From assembly GCA_002794775.1 (NCBI GenBank), contig NBAY01000004.1, forward strand, positions 248,001 through 312,000: a DNA stretch of 64,000 nucleotides, given 5' to 3'. This document shows, piece after piece, positions 1-9,753 of this stretch (positions are counted from its first letter, which is position 1; each line of letters opens with the position of its first letter). A model generated the notes under the pieces. It was not told where the DNA came from. It searched no databases and saw only the letters and a list, made by a program, of their open reading frames with translations. This DNA comes from Porodaedalea pini (taxonomy: Eukaryota > Basidiomycota > Agaricomycetes > Hymenochaetales > Hymenochaetaceae). The position numbers and the translations under genes were made by a program.

Positions 1-2
1 AT

Positions 3-2316
3 CTACTTGATGCTAGTAGGAGAATCCTCCTTTCTGATGGGAATGAACTGCGACGCAGCGATTGGTTTTTACGTCTCCTCGTGAGTTCCTTTTTCCTATG
101 CAGCATTTTTTGTAAGCCGTTTAAATCAAAAATCCTAACATAGATCGCCGGACACTTGACAATTGCGATGGCTTTATCGCGTAACCTCCCGTTGTACCTG
201 TGTCAGAGGGTGAGCATGTCGATCTCTTGTCTTAGAATACGCATTGACTTCGGGTGCGTCTGGCCTAAGAACAACAAGCAGCCCGTGACGAATATGTCAA
301 CCGTCCTGAAGACTCAGGTGGCACTATTGAATCCCTCTGACTGGACACGCCGTTTAAGTGGAGCATGGCTAATGGCTATCCCACCTTTTTGCGTCTTCTT
401 CCTACAGTCACACATCTCGAAAAGCGACGACTTCGTCGTCATTGGTTCAAGCTTCGTGGATCTTTTTCCAGGATACGTACCGGAAATATCGAACGGAACA
501 CTGACTGTGCTGTCCATTTTCAGCATAAGCATACTATCTTGTGATGCATTCCTTTCGAGAACACTGTTCTTGGTCGAAAAGGCTTTCAATTCTGTTGCCC
601 TTGTGATGTGGCTTCTCTCGAGGTCTAGGCTACAGGTGTACAATATGACAACGATGATATCCCAAGTACGTTCTAGCTATCTTCACTTATCTCAACATGC
701 TGAATGACGCCAAACAGATCAAGAGCAATTATTATGCAGACCGTCAATTCGGGATTGCTCTCATCATCGACATTATCCAATCTGTAGTGGTACACTTTAG
801 GAGCAAAATTTCGACCTTCGTACGTTTGTATGCCCACTGTTTTTTGATATCTCTCTCACTTGAAACTTCCAAAAAGTATGCCACTGCGTCCCTGAGCGCT
901 ATGTGTCAGCTACTCGAAGGATGCTGGGCAGAGCTATCGCTTTTGAATGACGATTTGGCCGTCAGTGATGGCGTCAGTCAAGAAGAAGCTGAAACGGATT
1001 TATCTCTTGAGGTAGCGTTCGGTGGCATACCTATTATGTCCGTCCATGTCCCAGCGCCACCCTCAGTTGATGTGCAATGGGATTGTCAGTCTGAGGTAGA
1101 TGTGTCTCAAGGACTTGAAGCCTATAAGATGGACAATATACTTGTCATGGAGCCGACAGACGCGCTTCGACCCAACGGGGTGGCAGACGACCGAAAGACC
1201 GATCGCGAGGTAGAGTTAACAAGGTCCAGTAGTGTCCCCAGCATTTCCTATCCCTCTCTGGATACAAGGTATGCTGGTGACGCCGTGAGTCCTCACCATA
1301 ACCAACTATGCCAAATTTAACTGACCCTTTGACAGGCTTACATCAATGGTGTGGAATGCAACCTAGGTGATTCTACCCTGATTGCAAACTTCGATTTCTT
1401 GGAGCAACTAGAGACTTTTTCTACTGCAATGACCGCTTTGCCGGAAGAGGACCTTCACGTCGTACACATCAAGGCCAACAAGCCTACAGTAGAGATCAAG
1501 TATGAAATGATCTATGGCAATGCTGCCGTCAACGAGATTACCCACGGCCTCGACGTCACAACATGCGACACGTCCGGATTGTTCGACGATAATGACATTC
1601 TCGTCATCTCACTTCCGCGAGTGAATGCTGGTTCTTGCGAGTCTTTTTGTTCGCCGGAATTTTTGTCTTCAACCGCAGTCGTCCAATCGGAAGCTATCTT
1701 AGGCAAAGACTTCAAGCCATCATCCGCTCTAGTTTCAAACAACTCGTCCCCTTCTGTGAAGGATGCAATTACGCAAGCTGGTATCAACGTTTTCGCTGAA
1801 GCCACTCTTCCTGACCCTAACACGGCGTCGAAAGTAAAGAGGGGAAAGCGGCGAGGCGTCGACCAAGAGGCTCTCAAGATGCAGAGCAAGGAAATCTCAG
1901 GAACGTATTCTACTTACAGAAATGCGGCATGGACAAACTCTGGTGCAGATTCCTTCAACTTCGAAAACCACGCGGCGACAACCGCAAAAGAACCTGCTAC
2001 TGTCTCTGGCCTAGCTAAGGCTTCTGGTCCAACTTCTGGGATTGGAAAGCGTCCTCGTGATAGCATGAAGAGCAGCGATCGACACGCTGATCGAGCCTCC
2101 CTCAATCTTTTAAGCAAACGTTATGAAAGTCTACACTCTTCCCATCACGCACTCCAAGACCGTCGCGCAACTCAAGGCTATGTTAATCTCTCATACGATA
2201 ACCGGCAAAAGCGTCGAAAAGGTCAAGAACATGAGCGATCAGGAGGTATGGCCTCGGGAGACTCGCACAATGATTATCGAGAGCGCAGAGACGTATTCCA
2301 CGAGCAAGCGTGGTGA
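3..2316 (+). CDS. 3' part of an unrecognised multi-exon gene
   Basis: I do not recognise this protein. The window opens inside it. Exons 3-80, 144-665, 718-819, 877-1284 and 1336-2316 join in one frame, all with phase-0 introns that have good GT...AG ends: gtgagt at 81, gtacgt at 666 and 820, gtgagt at 1285. The segment 318-407 could be a further in-frame intron. The last exon begins AYINGVECNLGDSTLIANFD, then becomes Ser/Thr-rich and basic with a KRGKRRG patch, which looks like a disordered nuclear tail. The 3' end is uncertain. From about 2123 a second frame (to 2422) is open and more helical in character than the frame that stops at 2314-2316, so the true C-terminus may lie there. An opposite-strand open frame at 314-643 is weaker. 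Existence of a gene is likely; its function is unknown. Confidence 0.5.
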
Positions 2317-2783
2317 TGGAGGAGACGGTGAGAATGGAGGCGACGGACACAAGGAATGCGCGGATGAATGCATTGGACTTGGATGGATGGATGAGGGATG
2401 GGCGCAGCGAAGTCGCAGATAGGTTCTGGGATGATGATTTCGAACATTTTTATCTGTATGTGTCGCGTTCCACTCCCGCCACTTCGTCCGTTCTATACTC
2501 ACTCTTCGTCGCTATAGATATTTTTCCACACTGTTAATACTCGGGACAGGTCCTCTTTCATCTTCACACACCTTTCGGTTACACCTACATAAGTTCAAAT
2601 ACAAGATTTCCCTACAAATGCCACAAATACTATCTATTACCTTTGCATTTTTATGCTGGTATCGCTCGCAGAGAAATTAATATTCGTTATGTGTGTTTGG
2701 TGGGACGCGTTTTTTAAAGTCCGCTTGATCGGCGGATTCGTGATTGGCGCGACGCGTCGCAGCACAACACCGTGCCAACCACC
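2317..2783 (+). promoter_or_regulatory. NNF1 upstream region with two MCB boxes
   Basis: This is non-coding sequence between the unrecognised gene and NNF1. Two copies of ACGCGT, the core of the MCB element bound by the fungal MBF (Mbp1/Swi6) complex, sit at 2705-2710 and 2752-2757. They lie 79 and 32 bases upstream of the NNF1 start codon. An inverted CCAAT (gattgg) lies at about 2741-2746, and the recurrent motif ATTAATATT at 2676-2684. Cell-cycle regulation is inferred from the motif; no expression evidence is visible. Confidence 0.5.
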
Positions 2784-3676
2784 ATGTCCACTGCGTCGGG
2801 GAGCGTCAACACGTCTAAAGCACTCAGTCAGAGTCAAAACCAACCACCCGCGAGCAGGAGATGGACGCACTTCCACTCTGCAATGCAGCTTGCAATACAG
2901 CGCGCGTCACACAAATGGACGTGAGTACTGCGTGTTTTGCCGTACATACGCGTTAGTTGCTCACCCGCGTTTCCTCTAGGTATGAAGACTTCTCAGAGTG
3001 CTTTGAGCTTTGGTGTAAGGAAGAGCCGGACGGTGCGTCGGGTGTGTATAACACCATCTCGTTGCACATGGAACGTCTCATTACCGTGCGTACCCCTTAC
3101 TCCGCCACTCGCTGGCCGTCCGAGTATGCTAACGTGCGGTCATATAGAATGCATGCGACGAGCTATTTATCAGGTATAATGCGCGTGATAATATCGATAT
3201 ACTGCATGCCGTTGTGACAGAAGCGCGCGACCGCCAGCAAGCCGGCGAGCCACCGGGTCCAGACACCTGGAGGGCGAACCTGGAACCCCGGACTGCCGTC
3301 CGCGCACGTACCATCCCTATCCTACGACAGGAGAAGGCTGCATTTGAAGAGAAACTTGCAGTGGTATGTAGATGCTGGGTCGTTAATGTCTGATGAGAAC
3401 GGACTCTGATGGTGTGCTTACAGCTGGAACGAGAGAACTTGGAACTGCAGGCACAGATGATGGAGAACGTCAATGCGATGGAGCAGAACGATGTGGAGGA
3501 ATCGCGAAGGCTGGATCTTTTAGACGAGGTATGTTTTTCTACGTTTATTTAGTCAGGTTATCTGTTCTCATTTCCCGTCTTAGCTAGAGGAGAAGTGGTC
3601 CTCGTTGCCAATTGAAGACATTCAAGAGTGGACGCTGCGGACTGCAGAAACTCTAGCGACAAAGCCTGCACCGTAG
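2784..3676 (+). CDS. NNF1: Kinetochore protein Nnf1 (MIS12 complex subunit)
   Basis: Nnf1/PMF1-family subunit of the MIND/MIS12 complex, which links the inner centromere to the Ndc80 microtubule-binding complex. Five exons: 2784-2920, 2980-3085, 3148-3363, 3424-3528 and 3584-3676. They close in phase to give 218 residues, within the family's usual 200-250. The start ATG is in an ACCATG context. The conserved core RWTHFHSAMQLAIQRA, followed by KWTYEDFSECFELW, is the N-terminal helical region of the family. The middle part (from RTIPILRQEKAAFEEKL) is a coiled coil, as expected. The C-terminus is short and ends in TKPAP. It is followed in tandem by the phosphate carrier. The gene appears intact. 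The call rests on recognising the family pattern, not on a search. Confidence 0.85.
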
Positions 3677-3984
3677 CTATCGATTGTCACCATTTTATTT
3701 TCATGTATCTATTATTGTATACTATTTGTATATTGAGTGCTGTACGACACGTTCTAACTATGATTGGCTGAGCGTGATGACGGTCCACAAATCGGACCGT
3801 CCGGGCAAAAGAAACGCGGAATATTCCGGCCGGGCAAGTTTTGCTCGCGCGTCGCTCCTGATCCCCCACTCTTGCGCTGTCATCATCGACACCCACTGTT
3901 CCTCACTCAGCTATAGACTGGTCTCTGGCAGCCCGCCGTCCAGCTCCTAGACTTTATTCTTACTTTTCTCCCTTATAATTCACA
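3677..3984. other. Intergenic, NNF1 3' flank and carrier promoter
   Basis: 308 bases between two tandem + strand genes. I see a pyrimidine-rich stretch (cttttctcccttata, about 3963-3977) just before the phosphate carrier ATG, common in strongly expressed fungal genes. Nothing else is supported. Confidence 0.5.
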
Positions 3985-5280
3985 ATGGCCACCACGAAGT
4001 GGGATGCGCGGTCAGTAAACGTCGCTTGCTGTCCTCTTTTTTCTTTCGTCGTGTCGTTGTCGTAACTCATCCGTCTCTTGGATTTTGTTTGCTTTAGCTA
4101 CGTCAACCCCCAAATTCCTCACGACCTTCCGTATTACTCCAAGTGCATGCTTGGCGGTGTCCTTGCGTGTGGCTTTACGCATGCCGGTATCACTCCCCTT
4201 GATGTAACAAAATGCAACATGCAGGTCCGTATTCTCTTCCGTATTCGAACATTTTCTGTGCAGATGCACTTTTCACGGCATTCTGGTGTTTGATTCTTTT
4301 TCTCCTGAATAATGACGCCTTACTTGGTTGCATTCTCGTTATCGCCACAACACACGCTAACATGAAGACACTCCCACCAGGTCGACCCGACCAAGTACAA
4401 GGGACTTGCCTCCGGTCTTAGGACCCTCGTCGCTGAGGAAGGCTCAACCGGTATCTGGAAGGGCGTTGGTCCGACGTTCGTCGGTTACTCGCTTCAGGGC
4501 ATGTTCAAATACGGTCTCTATGAGGTCTTCAAGGATGCATACTCCAACCTGGCCGGCGAGGAAAACTCACAGAAATACAAGTCTCTCATCTGGCTCGCGG
4601 GTTCTGCGTCTGCTGAGGTCTTCGCTGACATCGCACTCTGCCCGCTCGAGATGACCAAGGTCAAGATCCAAACCTCGCCTCAAGGCACGTTCCCTACAGC
4701 ATTCGGTGCCGCGCTCAAAGAGATGAGCAAGACTAAGGCTGAGACTCGCTACCCCTTCGGTTCCATCATTCCCCTCTGGTCTCGTCAGGTCTGTTCACCT
4801 TATTAATTTTTGGCGGTAGCGTAAGCTAGATCCTGATGTATGTCGCCGACAGATCCCGTACACGATGGCCAAATTTTTCTTCTTTGAAAAGATCGTTCAG
4901 CAATTCTACACGCACGTCTTCACGAAGCCTAAGAACGAATACGGCAAGGGTACGCAGCTCGGCGTCACATTCGCGTCTGGTTATCTTGCCGGTGTCGTCT
5001 GCGCCATAGTCTCACATCCGGCCGACTCTCTCGTGTCGCAAATGGGCAAACTGTCAAATAAGGGCAAGGGCATCGGCCAGATCGCAAGTGAGGTGGGCAT
5101 GGCTAACCTCATGACGAAGGGTCTCGGCACGCGTGTCCTTATGATCGGTACCCTCACTGGTATGTACTATGTTGCGATTCACGTCGACCGAGTTCTCATT
5201 GTTATGCGACAGGTTTCCAATGGTGGATTTACGATTCCTTCAAGACCGCAATGGGCATGGGCACAACTGGTGGCAAGTAG
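3985..5280 (+). CDS. MIR1: Mitochondrial phosphate carrier (SLC25 family)
   Basis: Inner-membrane carrier that imports phosphate into the mitochondrial matrix for ATP synthesis. Five exons: 3985-4010, 4098-4224, 4381-4788, 4853-5159 and 5213-5280. They give 311 residues, the normal carrier length. The three tandem carrier repeats each show the Px[DE]xx[KR] signature: PLDVTKCNMQ, PLEMTKVKIQ and the degenerate PADSLVSQM. The first repeat opens with the family-typical YYSKCMLGG, and the protein ends FQWWIYDSFK...GGK. There is no long presequence. It could be the MIR1 or the PIC2 paralogue; I cannot separate them by eye. The gene looks intact and converges on ADE1. Confidence 0.9.
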
Positions 5281-5650
5281 GCTGCAACGACGACATACCC
5301 TTCGAAAACGTAGCGGATATATTTCGTTCTTGCCACATTATGTTGTTATTGCATTTTATCTGTCCATTGCCGTTTCCAATAGACATTTCTGCAGCCTTGA
5401 AACAGAACCTGTTCGTGAAAGTGATGAATTGGCCTATCGACCCAGTGCGGTCGTGCAAGCTTTTGTGGACGTTACTTTGTGGCAGTTCGAAGTTCTAGAC
5501 TTTTAGGTTTCGAGCATATGTAAACTTGTCTTGGACAAAAAAAAAAGCACTCTCGACGCGTTATAAGCACAAATTCTTCATTTTTATGGCGACCTATCGC
5601 ACAGCAGCAAAATGACTGGATGAATTCTCATTTATTTTCCTGCTACTGCA
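5281..5650. other. Convergent intergenic region
   Basis: 370 bases between the converging 3' ends of the phosphate carrier and ADE1. It holds an A-run at about 5538-5547 and otherwise unremarkable 3' UTR-like sequence. An open frame that continues out of carrier exon 4 across this stretch is read-through of its last intron, not a gene. Confidence 0.5.
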
Positions 5651-6901
5651 CTACCCCATTAGCATCTTCACGACATCCGCATACCTGTACCGTGTCCCCT
5701 CAAGCACTTCAGGCGTCATGCTCCACCCCTCTCCCTCATGGCCCTCAGGACCGCTCTCAAGCCCCTTGCGGAAGCCCGTGGTGACCAGCCAGTCGCGCAA
5801 GTATTGCTTGTCGAACGACGTCTGCGGGCGTCCCGGCGTGTAGTTCGCGGCGGACCAGTAGCGCGAGCTGTCCGGCGTGAGCGCCTCGTCGATGAGGATG
5901 AGCTTGTGCGGCACTGAGTCGATTGTTATTATGGGTGTGGGGGAAGAAGGGGATGAGGATGGGGAAGAAGCCGGGACGAGCCCGAATTCGAATTTAGTGT
6001 CGGCGAGGATGAGTCCCCGGGAGAGCGCGTATGTCGATGCTTCTTTGAAGAGCGCGATGGTGGCGCGTGAGACGTGCGTGTAGAGTTCCTCGCCGAGGAG
6101 CTGCTTCGCTGTAATAGGGACAGAAGGCATGAGTCTGTGTACACGAAAGACCATGTGAACGTACCTTGCTCGGGTGATATGTTCTCATCGTGCTCGCCCT
6201 GATCCGCCTTTGTCGACGGCGTAAAGAGCGGCTCGTCAAGTTTTGCGGATTCGACATAGTCGCCGGTTAACGGGATGCCGTGCACCGTGCGCGACTTCTT
6301 GTACTCAGACCAAGCCGAACCTACACCGTACCCCCAAAGTCTCCTCAGCGTCGTTTCGCTCATTCACAGAATAGACTGACTGACCGGTGAGATACCCGCG
6401 TACGATCGTCTCGAGCTTGACGACGCGCGCCTTGCGCACGAGCAGCGTGCGCCCTGCAAGCGTCGCCTCCCAATGCGGCTCGACTTGGGCACGCACGCCG
6501 GGTGGCATTCCCTGCAACGTGGACGCTACGACGTGGTTCTCAAGCACATGTTGCAAATGGTTAAACCAGAAGACGGAGATCTGTGTGAGGAGCGCGCCCT
6601 TGCCTGGGACGCCCTATGATGCATGTGCATGTATGCGCAAGCAACAATTCGTCAGCATGACGATCGCGAAGGAGTGGATCATACAGAAGCTTCCAAGGGA
6701 AGACACGGTGAAAGTAGTTCGACTCACGTTGTTTAGGATGACGTCGAAAGCTGAGATCCTGTCGGTCGCGACGAAGAGGAGGTACTCGTCCGCACCATCC
6801 TTGACCTCGTACAGATCGCGCACCTTCCCGCGAGAGATAAACTTGAGCGTGCTCGTTTCCGGGAGCTCCGTCGTTATAAGGGCTGACGATGAGGATGCCA
6901 T
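5651..6901 (-). CDS. ADE1: SAICAR synthetase (purine biosynthesis)
   Basis: Phosphoribosylaminoimidazole-succinocarboxamide synthase. It joins CAIR and aspartate using ATP in de novo purine synthesis, in the cytosol. Exons in coding order: 6728-6901, 6385-6613, 6165-6320 and 5651-6108. They give 338 residues, slightly longer than yeast Ade1. The family motifs are visible: [13 protein letters not shown] near the N-terminus (ATP site), [14 protein letters not shown], the [21 protein letters not shown] block, [11 protein letters not shown], and [16 protein letters not shown] with [19 protein letters not shown] sequence (here [15 protein letters not shown]). An odd feature is a Ser/Pro-rich insert ([12 protein letters not shown]) after KFEFG, a species-level loop. 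The ATG at 6901 gives MASSSS. An in-frame ATG at 6964 would add 21 residues and is less likely. The gene is intact. Confidence 0.93.
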
Positions 6902-7085
6902 GGCTGAGATACTGCGGACAGTACAGATCCAAGCCGCAACAGCAACTCTCGGGCCAAGAAGCAAAATTTAAGATTCATGAGATAAGATTAGATCGTCCCC
7001 GTGGCTGTACGCATGCCTTGAAATATGTACGGTCGCCAGACACTCTCTTACTTTGGCTTTTTGGGAGAGAGAAGGAGTGTATGTT

Positions 7086-8480
7086 CTAGACTATCTGAGA
7101 GAGCCTCCCATGTATATAGCGCTCCGAGCCCTCAGGAATATCAATCCCAAAGAACGTCCTCAGCGCAACTCTTCGCTCTGCATCCGTCTTCACCTCCGCA
7201 ACCTGCTCGCTCCGATCGCCCACCCTCCTATCCACCCCCTTCCCAAACAGCACCATCCTCCCCATATCTCCCGAGTCGCAGCCCACGTCACTGGAGTCAA
7301 AATCTGTGTCCGTGTCGACGCGGACTCGAAGGAAGAAATGCGAGATAACCATGACATTCGCGAAGAACGGCCCGTGGCCCTCGCGCTGGCTGACCGCAAA
7401 GTTCATCACGTCCCGGTCCGTGGGGAACGTCTCGTGCAGCGCGAACTGGTAGACGGTATGCCATGCGGGGACGTATTCTCCACAGCGCACTTCCAGACGC
7501 CATTCGAGGGATGGATCTTCCGCATCCGAGTCTGAGTCCACGCCCTCCCAATCACGATGTGGAGGAGGCGAGAGAGAGGAGTGCGGGTGCCGCGCACGTG
7601 TGAGACGGTGCTCTTCGGGTGGGGCGGCGCCCCGCACGGTGCTGCCCGCGTGCAGTAGGATAGGCCGCACGAGCCCTAATCCGCCGAGACCGACATCGAC
7701 GAGGTACGTGTCCCTGTCTCGGGCCGACGAGACTCGGACGTCCGCGTCTGAATTCGAGTCCGAGTCCGGTAGTTGCACAAAGAGGACCATGTGTGACTGC
7801 GAAGTGAACTCAACGGTGTCGGATATGGAATTGGCATTGGGCGGGATCCGATTCACTCGCGCTGGGCCGGCGTAGGTGCTGCAAAATACGGTTATGGTTT
7901 AGTCAAATGAATTGTTTTGTCTGAGAGGCATCTGAAGAGAGGCAAGTTTACCGATATCCAAGTCCACGCATCATACCAAGCAGGAGTTCGTTCTGGCCAA
8001 AGCAATACGAGCCGTATCCTTTCTTTGCAAGTACGAGTCTCTCAAAGAGACCCTCGGGCGAGATATCCATCTCGTGTTTCTCTGTGCTGGCCATAAAAAA
8101 AAAGAATCAGTCACTGGTCTTCTTCCGAGTCCCTTGTACATCCTCAAAGCAAAATCAATCAAATCGCGTATATGCCATACTCCAAGCAGCCACTGTATGT
8201 GACTGGAGTCAGAAAAGCATGAAACGTACTAATGCATAGCGGTGTTCTCGAACGGGAACGTGACGAGGTGCCGCTGCACCAGCCTCTCAAGGTTCTCGAG
8301 CGTGCATGCTAGTAGTGGCATGTTCCCAGGTTTCAAGTTACATTGCTGCTCCGGGTCCGAGTCAAGTTCAAGTTCAGCGTCTAATAAGAAACCAGGGAAT
8401 CGGATGTGAGCGAGGTACTGCGCGACTTGGGGAGCAGTGTAGGTGCTTTCAACTGCTTTGATTCTGATTCTGGAGGCCAT
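7086..8480 (-). CDS. Arylamine N-acetyltransferase
   Basis: NAT-family enzyme that moves acetyl (or malonyl) groups from CoA to arylamines and related xenobiotics in the cytosol. Fungal members detoxify plant benzoxazolinone-type amines. Exons in coding order: 8230-8480, 7952-8086 and 7086-7878. They give 392 residues, longer than bacterial NATs (about 280) and at the long end of fungal ones. The Cys-His-Asp triad is present: Cys in GYGSYCFGQN, His in SQSHMVLFVQ and Asp in YLVDVGLGG. FPFENTAMHY is the conserved N-terminal block. Two acidic inserts rich in Asp and Ser (DSDSNSDADV; DSDSDAEDPS) account for much of the extra length. Intron ends and phases agree. It lies in tandem behind ADE1 with 184 bases between. 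The gene is intact. Confidence 0.88.
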
Positions 8481-9181
8481 ATATAAAGAAATAAAGCAGC
8501 AGATTTTAGGCCCCGTTCGGACATCGCCATTTCTGGCCCGGCCTCCAAAGACCGAGCGACGCGAGAAAGCCAAGGTCATGGGAAAAAGGTAGTCACACAT
8601 AGTCACATTATGTCATAGTTACTCCCTTTGGCCTGAAAGCACCGGATGCCGTGCATTAATATTCGTCATCCTGCTTGAAGCTTAGCTATCACAACAGTCG
8701 AACCTGTGTATAAGCATTGGCCTTGGTGGACATATCGGCCAATGCTTATACACAGGAATACTTGTCTGCATTATTGCATAACAAACAAATAAAGTTATTT
8801 CCATTTATGGAATGCTGTCTCATGCAATCCAATGCCAAGACCCACACACACGGGTGAAGACATTTACATTATTCTCAGCTGTTAAATAGTTGCAAAGGAC
8901 ACTCTGTAGGGCCTATGGGGTTGCAGTTGGCACGCACAAGAATTGGGTGCAGAGGCAGGCAATGCCAGGCATGCAATGGTCGCTCACAAAAGCATGAAAA
9001 ATGATTACATAAATAAGATAGTAACGCAAGTGACAAAAAATAAAGACCGAGCCATGGTTACCAGGCGCAAATCATGCGCGTGGTCTCTGGAAATCGTGGG
9101 GAAAGACTCAGCCTTCAAATTTTGCGGGAGGCCAGGCCAAAAGTGGCGATGTCCGAATGGGGCCTTATTGATCCATGCGAT
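8481..9181. other. Intergenic region left of the hAT insertion
   Basis: 700 bases without a supported gene. It is the upstream side of the acetyltransferase gene. It contains one ATTAATATT motif (8655-8663), a perfect 20-bp inverted repeat (8703-8756) and the left copy of the hAT target site at its end. Short open frames at 8943-9286 do not resemble proteins. Confidence 0.5.
8703..8756. repeat. Perfect 20-bp inverted repeat with a 14-base loop
   Basis: CCTGTGTATAAGCATTGGCC at 8703-8722 is mirrored exactly by its reverse complement at 8737-8756, with ttggtggacatatc between. No target duplication is obvious around it. It could be a tiny foldback/MITE remnant, a cruciform-forming element or part of a transcribed hairpin. 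The match is seen directly; the role is unknown. Confidence 0.9.
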
Positions 9182-9189
9182 CGTGTGAT
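9182..9189. repeat. Left 8-bp target site duplication of the hAT element
   Basis: CGTGTGAT lies immediately before the TAGGGACTACAG terminus. The identical octamer follows the right terminus at 20975-20982. An 8-bp duplication is the hallmark of hAT transposition. Confidence 0.95.
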
Positions 9190-9300
9190 TAGGGACTACA
9201 GTGGATGGCCCTATCCGCAGCACCGCACCGCGGATGGACGTTCCCACGGATGCCACATCCGCGGATGAAATTCCCACGGATACCACGGTTTTTGCGGATG
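9190..9300 (+). repeat. hAT left terminal/subterminal repeat region
   Basis: The 12-bp exact terminal repeat TAGGGACTACAG is followed by about 100 bases rich in GCGGATG/CATCCGC motifs (about 9227, 9258 and 9294). It matches the reverse complement of 20869-20974 with scattered differences. The Gypsy element interrupts it exactly after GGATG at 9296-9300; the sequence resumes at 15598. Confidence 0.9.
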
Positions 9301-9740
9301 TGTTAGGCGGGAGTCCGGGAGACGACTCGGACTGGGCAGGCCTCGGCTGACTGTCGTCTGGGACGTGCTATACTCAAGTGGAGACTCGGGACACGCTGTA
9401 CTCAGGCTAGGTCATCACGGAGGTAAGAGGATTAATACAATATACTCTACTACAGGAGGGGGGCGCGGTCTCACCTAGGTCGTCACGGAGGTAAGAGGAA
9501 AAGCAGAACAGGTGTTCAGATGTGATTCCTCTTCCTTATATACAGTGATCACCTTGTGAGAACCGGTTGCCCTATTGTCTAAGATTACATAAAGGGAGTG
9601 GAATGGTACGAATGAAGGTCATGTGAAAGGAGTGTGAGAAATGATTGAAAAGATGATTAATTATAATGAAAAGGAGCGGTTAAAAGAAAAGGAAAAGGAA
9701 AAGGGGAAATAAAGAAAAGATAAAAGTTCAAGTTCTGACA
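9301..9740 (-). repeat. 3' LTR of the Gypsy element
   Basis: 440 bases, TGTTAGG...TCTGACA in plus-strand reading. Compared with the other LTR I see three substitutions: g/a in ggacgtgc versus ggacatgc, a/g in ggtcatcacgg, and a/g in gaaaagataaa. A short internal repeat (taggt-cgtcacggaggtaagagga) occurs twice in each LTR. Confidence 0.96.
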
Positions 9741-9753
9741 TTACCCCCCCTTC
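9741..9753 (-). other. Polypurine tract next to the 3' LTR
   Basis: Read on the minus strand this is GAAGGGGGGGTAA, directly abutting the 3' LTR. It is the expected primer for plus-strand DNA synthesis. It overlaps the pol stop codon TAA (9741-9743). Confidence 0.75.
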
